The notes below the pieces were generated by a model, which was not told where the DNA came from, did not search any database, and saw only the letters and a program-made list of their open reading frames with translations. Shown piece by piece: positions 1 to 14,600 of a DNA stretch of 64,000 nt. Source of the stretch: Acridotheres tristis (Eukaryota > Chordata > Aves > Passeriformes > Sturnidae); contig CM072884.1 in the NCBI GenBank assembly GCA_037013685.1, positions 106,133,548 through 106,197,547 on the forward strand. Reading direction: 5' to 3'. The stretch's first letter is position 1. Each line of letters starts with the position of its first letter. A program made the position numbers and the translations under genes.

Positions 1-3000
1 TTGGAGGAAAGATTTTGGAAGTGGGAGAAGATTCTGAAGATCAGAGAGGTGCATAGAGACAAATGTCACTGGATGTCCAGGGACTTTGGCCAGACACGAG
101 ATTAGTGTCTGTGAGCAGCAGCACAGCAGGAATTAACTTTTCCCTGATGCTCCAGTGGCCTCCCTGGTACAGAGGGAATGTGAACAGAGTGCTGTGGGAA
201 GCAACTGGGTGTGTGAAATTATCAAACAGGGCAAGAGCTGGTTCTACAACAAACCCAAGATCCTGACCCATGACAGGGTGTTTTGTACTCTGTCTTACCC
301 ATCACAAGAGGTGAAAGCACTTGTTAACAGAAAATAAGAAAGGCTAGCTTGGAGTGGATGTGCAGCCACTTATGAGTGCACTCAAAAAAACACTTGTGGT
401 TATGGAAACCTAAAAATATACTGCAAAAGGCCTCTGCAAGGGACCTGAAATGAGAGTAGTTGTTTCATTTGTTGATTCTACTCAGCACTAAAGGAAGTAG
501 CATGCGTAGTTAATTCGGTGATTTGTGATCTGTAAAGGTGGTATCTGCACTACTTAATTAGTGCCTTGTCTGCAGTTTCTTCTGTTTTCACTCAGAGTCA
601 GGATTAAAAACATGAAGGAGATGAATTTTCTTGTGTTCGGGCTTGGTTTATTAAATCTTATCTATAGTACAGAGAGTTCTGCAACACTTCTTGCTACCAG
701 CTAAAAGTGAGCAAAATGGAGACAAATCTAGTTAGTTACAAGGTCTTTTAAACAGTCCAATAGAGAATTAAGACCTATATTATTTATACTTTTGACCCAA
801 TAACCAAACTCCTGTGATCCTCAGTGCAGCACTAACTGTCCAACCAAAAACTACTGCCTGAAATAATGAAAAAAAAAGGAAGAACAGCACAGAAAGGAAA
901 CACCACTCAAAATCCTCCATTTTGTCCCATACCTATTACTACATTATAAAAACCTCAAATTTAAAATTCTTTACCATGTGAAAGCACACACTTCTATTTA
1001 ACTAAACACCCATGATTTTAACTCCATCACTTAAATTTGGAGGCCTCAAGTCAAAAGCAGTGTTCTCCAGGGGGTCAATGCCAGAAAGCATAGAAAGTTC
1101 AAAAAACCCAGATTTCTGGGTTCCAACAGGGACCAACTTAACTCTTGAATGCACTTACTTTTAATAGGTTTCTTGGGATTTTTTTTAACTTGTAATGGCA
1201 TCATGCTGCTTGCATGTAGCAACCAAGCATAACAGCACTGTCTCCATCTTTCTCTTGACAGGTTAAGCCAACTCTTGAAGACACACTGCTTGCCTCATTC
1301 ATGAAGAATTTCTACATAGAAGCAGCAAAGTTTTGCCATGGCACTCTAATTATTCACCACCTTTTTTTTTTAATTTGTTTTTAAATACGTCCAGATCAAT
1401 TGAGTTTTTTAAAACTTGATGAATCAATAAAAAGTCTACAAGGTTTTGCAATTATTTTTTGCCCATAGTCTATTAAAAAAAAATTAGTATTTGTTTATAT
1501 TTATTATTAAATTTGACGCCTCAAGATTTTTTGCAGGACATGAAATCTATTTTCCAAATTGAGATAATCAAGGGAATACTTACAACAATTCTACACAAAA
1601 GTGACAAACCACTTATTTGTTGGCAGAATACCAAGCAACAGTCACCATAAACTCCTCTAGTTAATTTTTTTTAAATTTCTTTGACATGTAAATGATACAA
1701 TGGATCTAGGAACTATTATTACACATTTTAACTTCAGTAAGATTTTGATTACATTCTCTGTGATAGAAAAGCAATTAAAATGTATTCTAGGGGGAAAATC
1801 CTGTAAAGTGAAGAACAAACTTCACTGAAACACAGTAACCCTAACTGCTATCAGCTGTCCACAAAAAAAATCCGACACTGTGTACTTTCCAATATTTTCA
1901 CATGCAATTTTTTAAAATTGCACAAAATTGTCTTGTTCCCATCTGGAGATAATATAAAACAGATTAAAGAATTGGCTTTGGGAAGAAAAATTGGTTGCAA
2001 GTATTCATGAGGAAAGGACTATAATTTAAGCTCTCGAACAACTGGAGTAATGATCTGAAACAAATGGGATGAAATCCAGTAATGATGCTTGCAGCATAGT
2101 ACAATTAATTAAGAATAATTCATTATGCAAGTGGTAGATGGAAAATTGGATAGAGAGAATTTCTGCAGAAAAGAATCTGGAGAAAACATTAAATCCAATA
2201 CTGGGGCAGAAAAAGCAAATACTGTGCTGGCATACATTAACAGGAGTGTTGCATCTTAAGCACATAGACTGATTTTTTCACTTCTGTTCATTTCTAGTAA
2301 AGTCTCACCTCGTATAGAAACCAGCAATGGGCACCAAACTTCAAAAGAAGGAGCAACTAAAAGGGTTTACAATAAAAAAAAAAATCCCTGAGCTGAGTAC
2401 ACTGAAAGACTGAAAGAATGGAAATGTTTTGCCAAGAAAGGGGACAGAGAGAAACTGGAAGAGAAGATAACAATCTGCAAATATGCATAAAGTTACTAGA
2501 AAAACAAAGATTCGTTACACACCATATTTTAAAAGAGTAAGGATGGGCTTAATCCAAAATTTCCCATGCTAGAGTTTATGTTAGACAATGGGAAACTCTT
2601 TTAAATGGAAATGAGTGGGAAATTATGGCAGATATTGCCTTAAATTGATTGTGGAATTGCCTTTTTCAGAGATTTTTAAAACAGCCTAGGCAAATACCTG
2701 TTTAGTACACTAGTGGCACATTCAAATTAATCTTTGTATATGAGAATAAAGCTGGTCTCATTCTCCATTTCTGAGATTTATTGTGGGTTCTTTTTAATAA
2801 AAGTTTCACTTTTATTAACTGATCCATCATCTGGATCAGATGCAGAAATATGATGTATTGGAATTATATGGGTAAGAAGACCAGTGCCACAGTGTCAAAA
2901 CTAGTCTTATACTAAGGATTAAAACACTTAAAGGATCAGATTTAGTTTAATCTACTAAGTTTAAAAGTGGTGTTATATAAAAAAGTAAGAACAGTAATAA

Positions 3001-5227
3001 ATTTATATTTAAAGTTCTGTATTTCTTGTGAAGTTTGTTCTGCTGTTTTCACAAATAATAAAAAATTTAAATTCTTGCCATAACTTGAAAAATCCTTACA
3101 TCTAAGGAGGCACAAGAGATATCAATGATAAATCTTCTGTTATATAGCCACAAGCAATTTTTTCAAATTCTGAGTTACTGAAAAACAGAGGAAAAAATAT
3201 ACAGAGCTAGGCTACTATTATATGAAAATTTTCAAATAAACCAAAACCATTCTCACAAAAATCTTGAAACTGATGGCCTTTTGTGATTAAAGGTATGAAG
3301 AAGGGCTTTATAAGACATTAATAAATTAAACTATGTCACTATGAATAGCAATGGAATGGTGCTACGACAGCAGTCTGTGTAAGTAGGCATGACACCAAGA
3401 GTAGGAACTAGATGTTGTTAAACAGCTTAGTGGAATACACAAATTTGTCAGCAAAGGAAGAACCAAGTTACAGTATCAAGCAGCAAACCCAAAAAAAAAA
3501 GTATTTTATACAGAACAGAGATTTTAAATTTACTTACTGCTTCAGAATATTGTGATACTACAAGCCTGAAGAGGTTGAAAATACAATTAAATTTGCAGAA
3601 CAGAAATCTAGTACAGCATTACAGGAGTGCCACCTCCATCTGAAGGAGTCCTGAGCTTTAAAGCAGGAAGTCTCAGAGTATGTATAAAGTATTTCTGTAC
3701 ATTTGCAGTGTTGCTCATCTCTAAGCAACTTCTGTTGAAGGTAGAATACTAAGTTACATCGACCTTTAATATATCACAGTACATCCTTTCCATGTAAACT
3801 AGTGTAGTAATAATGGTTTATATTATTATTCAGCAAATTCTTACTCCAGAATCTGAAAATCTCTGGAGGTGGAACTAATCTATAGCTATAATAATAACTA
3901 TAGTCCTGTTTCAGTAGATTAAATCTGGCACTAAATATAAACATTTGCAGAAGAAATATGTAGCAATAACCTTTCCTGTACATGCTAACATTAGAACCAG
4001 AACAAGCTTTGAAATGATCGTACTGAAGTATATCATCCAGAGCATAAGAAATATGCCTTTGAACAACTTTTGAAAAGGTTATTATTTATTATGCAAAATT
4101 TAAGATTAAGGGATTGATAACATATCTGCCTTCAGAACACACAGCATGTGTAGCTACATTTATCTTAACATGGCAAACAAGTCTAATTTTATTAGAGATT
4201 AAAGAAAAATCACAGTTCCTACTTCAGGCAGGATGCAGGATACAACTCGCTCATCAAAACTGATAATTATGCACCTCAGAATGCTTGAAATATCACTGAC
4301 AGATCAACTTAATACCGCTCTCAATTCATAATTCTAAGCAGAAAAGTTCAAGAAGCACCACATGGGGCAATAACAGAAAAACAGAGATGCTGGGGATATG
4401 TCTCATTTATTCCCATCTGTTGCAGAACACTTTTACCCTGAGGCATGCACATTCATCTTTCTGCTCCTAAAAAAGATTTCCTATAGTCTTTCATTCTCTA
4501 TGCAGTTTTGTTTTATTTTCACTGATTCTCATCCTGAGCAATATCTTAAATTGACAAAGAGCAGTATTCCCTTACATCTGTCCCCATTTTGCTGGCCTTC
4601 AACAGAAAACTTCCACCCCCAGGGTGAGGAAGCCCCACCAAGCCCGTGTGGTCCCCCCAGCACCCTGAACATCCCCTCAGCTGGACCAGGGCTGCAACCA
4701 GGGCTGCTGACCTCTCGCTTGCTCTCATTCATTTCTTTTTTCCTCTCTTTCTTTTCATCTCACCTTTTTATCCAAAATCCACTGCCACATCCTTACAGAC
4801 CAGCTCAGGGACTAACATATCAAACTTCCAAGTGTGTGATCTACTCCTAAAACTTGGTGAGTTTTTGCAGGCCCTGACTTTTGTCATTCCTTTCAATCGT
4901 GAGTATTTATGAATCTTGGGGGCTCCTTTCACCTTAAGAGTGGGACCCCACATCATGGCATTTCACTTATAGATCATTTAGATTTAAAATGCTACAAATC
5001 ACAGCAATTCATTACAGCTTTGCTAGCTTCTAGTCTGGCTTCACAATGATTACTATAATGCCTATGTTTTTTTATTTAGTAAAATAAAAGTTAAATAGTG
5101 CTCTCAATGAAATTTATTGTTAGCTACTTAAAATGAATTAACAGAATCTCAAACTTCACAGTCTGAAATATGTTTTCTCCTCAAAAAATATCTGAAGTTG
5201 TATTACTAAATCCACAGCTATACAACA

Positions 5228-5256
5228 CTCTCTCTCTCTATATATATATATATATT
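5228..5256. repeat. (CT)n(TA)n microsatellite
   Basis: Six CT units run directly into about eight TA units. A likely length-variable simple repeat. Confidence 0.9.
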
Positions 5257-8200
5257 TCATATGCATTGCAGAAGTAGCATTAATTATACAATTAATCAGA
5301 ATGCTTATTTATTCCAATTAACATACAAACACTGCCAAGTTCATTGTTTGGCTGAAAGCAGAATTGCTGTTTAGACATCTCACAGTGCATAGCAAGTAAG
5401 GAAACAAAATTTCTTTCTAATACTTTGTCTGATTATTTTTCTTTAGAAAATCATGTTTTTGAGAGCCAGTATATATTTATATAATTTTTTTTTTTCATGT
5501 AAGCATACATGTCTACAAACACACACGTGTGTTTATGTATGCATATATGTCCACACAAACATATACAAAAATATACATAGGTCTAAGAGTTTAGGCTTTA
5601 CTCTCTTTTTTTAACATCTTTTTGACAGGTTTTCAAATATGAACCCTTTGAATGTTTTCATTCTAGAACTCCAAGGATTACCCTTCTTTACACTTTTATC
5701 TCCCTGAAGCTGCATAATGCCAGACAGTGTAAACTGTACAAAACAATTTTTATACTACTCAAAAATCTAAAAAGTTAAATGAAGATGAAGTTCTACTTAT
5801 TTCTCAATGGCATATGGACTTTAAATTCAGAAAATAATTATTTTTCTCTTTTTCAATAAATAAAATTCTGATATGATCTTGTGGGTTTTTCAGCTATATG
5901 AAACAAACATGGAATGTTCAAATCAACAAAGAAAGGCAAGCAGGGCTGAAAAGCCAATTTATTGGATTCCATATTTACATCTTGTGTTTCATTCTTATGT
6001 TCTGTTGTGCAGATCACGAAATATAACACAGAAAAATGCTTTAAAACTTTGCTAATTTCTATTTCAGGAAATATCTTCTAGGATTTATCACTCAAGAACA
6101 ATGTTCTCTTTTTCTCTTTGTTGCAAGTCAGACTTTTTATAATCATTATAACAGTTCATTAGATAGTCTTTTTCTCTTCTTTAATTCAGCTTTTTATTAA
6201 GTGTGTGAAAAGCAAGATTAGTTATTTTGGAAAAGACTGTTTTGAAGTGATTCTAACTGAAAAAAATTAACATGAAATTAAACGAGAGTCTTCCCTTCTA
6301 CCCTTCAAAGGGTGAAAGTATTCTTTAACTCTAGTTTCTCAATTTTCTCTGAGAACTATTAAATTGAGAAGCAAAAATCAATGGACTCCCTAAATATCCT
6401 TCCTAAAAACTGGGGAAAGAAAGGAGAGAGGACAGAGGGCAAAGGACAGAGAAAGAAAAATTCATTAAAACATAGGAAAGAAAAATATATACTTCTGAAT
6501 TGCTATGCTAAAATAAATGCTAAAATAAAAGTTCTACAGAATCAGTTTTAAAACCAGAATTCTATTAACTCTCACACAATTTTGTGAGGATATGTAATCA
6601 CACACTAAAATATCTCGTCCCCTAACATTTTAACTCAGATGTCATGTTGAATTGATATCATAATTAGAAAACACAAAAATTAAAACCACAAAACCCTTAA
6701 GCTCACTAACAGTGAAGCGAATAAAATGCATAAATCTCAAAACTTTCCTAAATGGAAGAAAGAATCTTGTGAGATGCCACTATGTCTAAGATTGCCAGAC
6801 ACACCTATCTGTGTTGGCAATGGATTTGAATTTCTCTTCCATCTGAAACAGATTTTCCCAGTAAAGTGAAGATGTATCTGCTCTGGGGACAGCTCTTGAA
6901 TCTCAGGTGTAGATTGACTGTTCAGGTATTGTTGTTATTTACTGGCTGTCATCTTCTCTAACAATTATATAAAATATAGAATTATTTATTCTTTTCAAAA
7001 TCTTCCTGGAACACACTGAAGAAAATTCCCTATTTCCAGAACAGAATTTATCTTTTTTACCATGGTAAGAGTCATAATTAATAAGGAAGATATATACAGC
7101 TTCTCAGGAGACAATTTAATTCACCAACCTGCAAGATTTTCTACTGTTTAGGGACTACAGGATTTGAATTACAATATTCCAACACTCTAGCAGCTCTTTA
7201 AGGGCTTTTCCTGACTGTTAGTCTTTCATGCTATTAGCAGTTAGTCTTTCAGAGAGAAATGTTGAAAATAAACACGAAGATAAGGAACACTAGAAGGTAA
7301 ACTGAAAATGTATTATGCTCAAATAATTAATGTTTCCTCTGTTATTATTATATAATATAAGGCATATAATGCCTTAAGTGGGCACTGAATCTTATATTCT
7401 ATGTATAATTATAGTCTCAGCATAACAAGCATAGCTGAATTTCACATTTTTATGGCATTTGGACTCAAGTTTCAACATTGCTTTCCAGTTTGTGGTCAAT
7501 AAGACATAGTACAAAGCCGGCCCTTCCAAAACACATGCCAAGATGCTTTTAAAACGTATTTATTTTTCAGTAGCAGTAAGGAGAGAAGATGTGGAGATAT
7601 TAAACTCCTCGCTAATGTTCTCTCTAAGCTATTAAGATCTTAATTCCTGCAAGAGGAGAGTTCTGATGAATGGCATAGTTATCTCCAACTTTAGAAGAGT
7701 GTAATAAAGATGAATATTTGAAACCTCTCTGCACTGCAGTAGCTTAGGCTTTTCTCACTGTCACATTTCACTTTAAGGAGCTTAGGTATCAAAGGAAAGA
7801 CTGAGAAATGTGGCCTGGATAGATCTTCATTTATTTAGTGGAAATTGATGACCCAACAGATTGTTTTGAGCTGAAAACAGCAGGTCAATACATTTTGCTA
7901 GTCAGGGCTAAGTATTCAAAGCAGAGTGTTTGGATGGTAATATGCAGGAACATAAATGTTAACACTCTCTGATCTGCACTGTAGTAAGAACCTAAAACCA
8001 AACCTAGTCCTTCTCTTAAAATTAGAAAATAATAACAACCAAAATTCAAAACTGAGGATATTTGAGACTTTCAGCTGAGCTGCATGAACACTTAATATAC
8101 TCTGACAGTTTTCCTTAAGACACTTAATTTCCTCTGGAAAAGCCTGCCTAAACGCTTAGTTTAAAGCTAATATAATTTAAATTGTCAAAATATCTGAGTA

Positions 8201-8329
8201 TAAATTTAAAGATTAACCCCAACATCATAAAACTTAAAGGACCAACAGTATATCAGAATATTAAATCTGACAAGGTATATAAGCTCTTCTCCCGTGCATG
8301 ATCTTAAGAAACAAATTCAGACAAATGAT

Positions 8330-8975
8330 CTCTGGGGACATTACTGGTCACCAGACTCCAGACAGACTTTGTGCTAGTGACCACAACCCTTGAGCCTGGC
8401 AGTTCAGCCTAACTTCAGTCCTCACTGTGCTCCTAACTGGCCTGAACTTGACCAGTTTGATTTTGAGGATGTTACAAGAGGCTGCTGAAAGCCTTGCCCA
8501 AGCTGAGATAAACATCCATGCTCTCCCCCTGTCCACTGAGCTGGCTATGTCATCAAGGAAGGCAATCAGGTTGGTCCAGCATGATTATCCCTTTGGAAAT
8601 TCATGGCAATTACTCACAAAAATGTTCCTGTACTTTGCATGCTTTGTAATGTTTGCAAAGATCATTTAGTCCATCAGCATCCCAAGAGACAAGACAAGGG
8701 TGACTGGCTTTGAAGCTTCCTGGATTCTCTTTCCAGATGGAAATGACATCTCTTCCAAACTCTCCCCCTTAAGGCTATCCTGACCTTTCCAAAGCTGTTG
8801 AATGCGACTTTGTAATGACATTGGCCTCTCAGCACTTGGTGAACCCCACTGGGTCCCCTGGGCTTGTGTCTGTCCAGTGGCTCCCCAGTCTGATCCTCCT
8901 CCACCAAAGCCAAATCTTCCTTGTTCCAGACTGTCCCATTCATCTCAAGGGCCTGGGATTGCTCAGTGCTCAATC
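8330..8975 (-). mobile_element. CR1 LINE fragment (reverse transcriptase region)
   Basis: Read on the minus strand, the segment around 8540-8620 resembles the CR1 reverse-transcriptase stretch (H-x-F-x-K-G ... L-I-A-F), and 8340-8400 resembles the following V-T-S-x-V-P motif. Frames are broken by stops and small indels, so this is an old dead copy. Borders are approximate. Confidence 0.65.
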
Positions 8976-11489
8976 TTAAACAGTAAAGACCAAGTAAAAA
9001 AAAAAAAAAGACATTGAGTCCCTCAAGTCTTTCCTGTGTTCTTTGCCTTCAGATTCTTTGCTTCATTTGGCAGAAGGAACAGAACAGTAGCAGACACCAA
9101 TTCATTCTGAGGCAGCAAAAGCAAAACAAGCTAGAGGAAAGTGAAGGCTAAAACAGAGGATTCAAAGAGATATTAAGGCAGGTCATCTCTGAAACAAAAC
9201 AGTGTAAGATTGCACAACTAAACACTTTTATAATGCAAAGGCATAACATTAAGACATGAATTCACAATTTTTCAGAATTTTCTCTTTTTGTTTTTTTAAT
9301 TATTAGATCTTTTCCAATGCTCATTTATGCAGTCTGGGGAGAGAAATGGAAATAGAAGCAAAAGAAAAGGGCATGCTTATGTGTGTACATCAAGTTATTT
9401 CTGTGCACCCTACAGAAAAGAGAATACAGAAGTCATGAATCAAAAACCTATAAAGAAGCTGCTATAGCAAGACAGTATCTGTAATTTCCCATATGCAGGA
9501 AGTATATATAAACCCTGCCTTTTCATTCCAATCTTGCACTTCTCTGAAAGCAGAAAAGTGTAATTAAATGAAATTGTAGGCAAGAACTGTAATGCAGATA
9601 AATGTTCCATGGCAGTAACCACAGAATTCATCTTCACCTGTGACCCAGAGTCAAAGCTACAATCAGATTTGCAATAATTAATATATCACCCTAGTGAGTT
9701 ATATGTACTGACAGCATGATTTAGCAGAAGTTATTATTATTTTCTTAGAACACCCCAATATTGTAATTAAATTGTTCTTTTTGGATGCCAATTTTGAGTA
9801 GCCTTTAAAACTAAATAATTGTAAAAAAACCTACTTTACAATTGCTGAAAACTATATGATGACTTATTAATGACCCCTCATTTTATATTATAATTCATTA
9901 CATACTCTTAGGCAACTAAAGTAACACTTTCAATAACTGGCTCCTTCAATCCTTAGTACATATTCCACTTGGACATCTGCAGCTTTTTTGTCTGGTAATG
10001 TCCACTAGAGATGCACTTTAGGATTCAGATTCACTCCTCTCATCTTTACAGACTATAACTCAATTAAAAGTTTAATGTTAAATAAGATATATTTTGGCAC
10101 TCAGATTCTTCCCACTGAACTCCCACAGACCATAACAAGGCCAGCCACACCTCAACACCCTGGAGCCTGCAATTCAGAGAAGAGACAGAGTGGATGAGGA
10201 ATTTATCTATGCAGCATTTAGAGTGAGCCACAACCCTAGCCAGACAGAGCCATTCTCTCTGCAAGTTGTCATCTACACACAGGGGGCTCAGAAAAGCCCA
10301 GCAGAGCAGTACCTGCAGCTGTAAGAAAGCCCCACTAAAGCAGGCAAAGATAATAAAAAATATTATATTGCAAGTACACCTACCTACTGCAGGGCATGTT
10401 ATTTAGCTAGGGAGCTCCTTGAGCTACTCATAAGACCAGACCCAGACAATGCACAAAGGACCAGTTTCTGTTGGATGCAGGAGGCAGAGACTAACATTTC
10501 AATCTTACCAGCAGAAGTATTCAACATGTTTGAGAGTTGCCATTACAATTTGCTTCTACACAAAAAATGAGAAAAGCAAAGGGATAGTCAAAGCATATGC
10601 AAGATAGAGATTCTGCCCACATGAGACTTAGGGAAGATGAAATCCAAATAGATTATCTATAATTGAGAGAGGCCATAAATCACTTGAGGTTAAAAACGGC
10701 AGAAATTTTTTTGCACATGTGGCCTATGAGCCATTCTGGAGGTCATCCCTGCTTATCACCAGACTTATCACTTTCTTGGTGTTCACCACACATCCAAAAT
10801 TACTGCTTGAAAAAAGCAATTAAGTTAGTTAGGGTCAAGAAGCAAAAGAGAAAAATCATGAAAGAAAATAGAAGTAATAATTACTAGTGGTTGAATAGTT
10901 TATCAGATTTGAATACACCAAGTGCCTAGATCAGTCTTAAATGGAAAGGGTAATTTTATCTAGCCTTACTCAAGCAATTATGAGAGTCAACCTGCTCTTG
11001 CAAGCAGGACAAGATTTGTCATCTGGAACCTTGGTCTCTACTGCCTTCCTAAATGTCACTGAATAAAGGACATAAGAAAAATATTCCAAAAATTCTGAAA
11101 AGCTAGCTCAAACACATCTCTATAAACACACATAGTAACAACTGTGTGTGACTATAAACAGTAATATTAAGATAAAGTAATTACTGTTAGCACTTCCTGA
11201 CAACATTAATGGAAAGAAGAAAGTGCGAGGGTTCACATCACCCTTTATGCCTCGTTAAAAACTATAAGAGCACACAGAATTCAGAAGATACACCATGGAC
11301 AGTGCTAAGCAAAAGATGCTGATCTTGGAACACAGAAACACAAGGAAAGGAAATACATATGGGTAGGCAATAACTTAGACCTAAAAGATACTTTCAGTGG
11401 CAAGTTGTCACAGTATCTCTATGAGTAACAATGCAAAAGTCTACAAAAGGAGCATTAGAAGAAAGAACATAGTGAAAGAATTACCTCAC

Positions 11490-11685
11490 CTCTTTGACTA
11501 TCTTTCCATATAATTTGTCGATTTTTCTCATAATTTTTATTCAACCAGATGAGGATGGTTCGTTCATATCGAGAGTATACATTACTGCATAAAGGTTCTG
11601 ATTTTATTCCTGGCATGTTCTGCAAGCTTTCCAAGCTCAATGGGTCAGGAAAAATACGGGAAGAAATGCGTGGAAGAACAAACAC
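11490..11685 (-). CDS. CFAP47: CFAP47 exon 26 of window: start of CH domain
   Basis: 196 bp as drawn; acceptor ATCATTTCAG|GTG, donor CAAAGAG|GTGAGG (phase 1). A second donor 5 bases on (GAG|GTAATT, exon edge 11485) would end phase 0. It encodes VFVLPRISSRIFPDPLSLES, CSNVYSRYERTILIWL and NKNYEKNRQIIWKDSQRG. Y-x-x-x-E-x-x-I-L-x-W-L-N is the first helix of a calponin-homology domain; the rest of the domain is not in the window. Confidence 0.87.
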
Positions 11686-14600
11686 CTGAAATGATAAAAA
11701 AATGGTTTAAAGCATGAACTTTAAAAAGAACTTTGACCTGACAGATAAAGAAAAAAAAAAAAACTCTAAAGGTTTTCTAATTTAGGAAAGGTTTCAGAGA
11801 TTACACATTAGCACCCACATAACCACTACACAGGATGGTGAAAGGCCTCAAGGGCAAGACAAACAAGAAGCCACTGAGATCACTTGGTTTGTTCAGCTTG
11901 GAAAAGGCTGAAGAGTGACCTCACCACAGTCTACAAATTCCTCAAGAAGGACAGAGAAGAGGGAGGTGCCAATTTCTTCCCTCTGATGATCAACAACATG
12001 GACACAAGGAAATGGAATGAAGCTGCAACAGGGCAAGTTTGGATCTTAGGAAAAGGTTTAGCACTGGGTGGTGGGTCAGCACATCAGGGAAGTGGCCATG
12101 GCACCAACTCAGTCAGAGCTCAGGGAGCATCTCGAGAACACGCTCATGGCTTGGTTTAGGCAGCCCTGTGAGGAGCTGGGAGCTGGACTCAATGCTCCCT
12201 ATGGGTCCCTTCCAACTTGAGATATTCTTACTATCTCAATCACTCATAAATATTTTTTGTTGTCAACTGTCCTCCCTGTGAAACCACTAGGTCATCTGTA
12301 TTCCAACAATTACTGTGCATATTCTATCCAAAGCACTAATTGCTTAATTACTTACACTGATGACCAGAGCAATATATAGACAATATTAAAATTGTATCTT
12401 TCATGACCCAGTTGCTTATCTAGGTTCAAATTATGCTGATTGTTTCTCATGAAAAGATTCACATTAAAGGCCTAAAATAAAATTCAGGGCAAAATTGGTT
12501 TTCTGGCCTGACAGTGCACACGGTTGGCTCATGTCCAGCCTCTCAACCACCAGCACCTCCAAGTCCTCCTCAGTAGAGCTGCTCATGATCTGTTCATCCC
12601 CTAGCCTGTACTGATACTGGAGGTACATCCATGTCTGACTTGTACTGGGAAGACCAAATATTAGCTATATTTTTAATCTATTTCCCATCCCTTGGAACAG
12701 AAATAAATATATTTTTCTTTTATGCACATAAATGTTACTGATTATTGATGAGCACTTAAATTTTACTTTGGAGAAAATGACACCCAAGTTGTTTTCTACA
12801 ATCAGTAAAAATAAAATTGAAAAATATTTGAGAAGTCTATAGTGACCAAGTTGTTCATATTTTAAAAGGAATAGGTATTATAAAAAAATGCTTATCTGTT
12901 TAAAATTTCCATTCAAATGTAAGGTAATGAATGCTATAGCTATACATCTAGGCAATTATGTCCAGTGAAAAAGGATTCTAAGCAGGGTAACACAAAAGCA
13001 TGGCAGAGTTTTCTTGCACTAATATTTACACAACATTTAATTCTACAAAATGCAGACTGTTATATTATAACATTTCCTAGTTGGAACATATTAACACAAT
13101 TATAAAGTTTTAATGAAACCTAAAATATTCTCACACTTTCTTTTTCTTACAGTACTTACTTCTTAAAGTACTTACAAGTATTTAATTTTAATGATGTGTT
13201 TGGAAGAAAATAAACTCCCTATATACTACAGATCTTTTTCAAAATAAAGATTTTGCCCATCAGTTCCTAAGAATCTGGTGGTAAATATATCTGCAGTTTA
13301 CCTTGTATATCTGCAGCAGCACATCTGTCCAAGCTCGTTTGCTCATTGTCTCAAACGTTCTGTTCTCCAGAACAAAAATACGCCTGCCACTTAATTTGCC
13401 TGAGCTTCTCATGCTTCCTCTCTTCACTTCAGGTGAGAAATACTTCAGATAAAAGGATGAGAATTTTTTTCAATATTCATTTCATTAGTTTGGATAGAAA
13501 TTCACAAGAGGACAATAATGAATCAACGGCATAAATGGGTGATAACATCTACTGTAGTGCAATAGTAACCAACATTAAAACCATTTAGTTTGCTGTTATC
13601 TCAAGAATAAGAACTATAATAAAGAATTGGCAGCATTTGAAAGCAGCAATCAGAAAACAGGGAAAATACAAAAAATCTTTTTCTTAAAAATAATAAAATC
13701 TGTATGATAATCTGATCTCTACTTTAAAACATATCTGTCGAACATTAGTATCAGGTATTACCAGTATCAGAAGGAATTGAAAAAAAAGAGGGAGACCAAT
13801 GTAAACGTTGGAGTCAGCTTAAATTCCTATTTAGTCTCACACATATGCTTAGATTTATGCAATCCAAAACAGTCACCAGAGTAAGAACACTCACGGTCCA
13901 CCAAGAATTTCCACTAGTATTCAAAGGACCGAAACTAAGCCCACTTTGTGAGCTTTGTAAAAAGAGAAAAAACACCAAACCTACCTACCCTCAATCCAGT
14001 ATTCACTTCAGTCCATATCTCATAATCTTCAGGTGTAAGCAAAAATTCTGGCATAACATGAGAAAGATATGCTCCTTGGCTTCTGAAATCACAAAGCAGG
14101 AAAAGTTAATAGGAGAGATAATTATTTTTTAGAGAAATCCAATTTTTTCCAATTGTTCAACCTTTGTGTAATCTTCTCTATCTCAATAGCCTCTGGACTA
14201 GTGATCCAGCTCCATTAATTGCTTAGATGAGCTTGGTGGATAGAAACTCATGTTCAATTCCTATGGCTACAACTACACACTAAAAGAACATGCAACTCTG
14301 GACAAATTGGCTTCTTTATGAGGTCCTCCATGAAGGACTTATTATAACACAAAACATCAAAACAAATAATATCCATTTCCATGTGAAAGCCAAATGACCA
14401 ACGTTGCATAACTTCAGTAGAATTAAAACCCGATGATGCTTTTATCTGTCTGTGGTTTCATATTTACAAATGATACTGGAAGTCTAATGGGATTAAGCAA
14501 AGGTATTTCAAAACTCTCAACGGACCTGCCATCTCTTCTCAAGTTACTTATAAATGCAACAAGAAAAGTAAATGCTGTAACAAAAGGCAACTTCATTAAA

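Larger units (their letters stand above)
1..11489 (-). other. Intron or intergenic stretch downstream of exon 26
   Basis: I found no exon that continues the CH domain, so the next CFAP47 exon is probably beyond the left edge. The stretch is AT-rich with poly-A/T runs. It holds the CR1 fragment at 8330-8975, a microsatellite at 5228-5256, TG/CA-rich DNA at 5515-5580, and an unclassified more GC-rich piece at 1-330 with short open frames on both strands. Confidence 0.6.
11686..13301 (-). other. Intron between exons 25 and 26
   Basis: 1.6 kb holding the CR1 3' part at 11826-12235 and a CR1-like fragment at 12500-12650. The remainder is plain AT-rich sequence. Confidence 0.8.

Noticed and set aside
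4398..4850. 150-codon plus-strand open frame
   Set aside because: Low-complexity Phe/Ser/Leu composition, open antisense frames in the same place, and no splice or family support.
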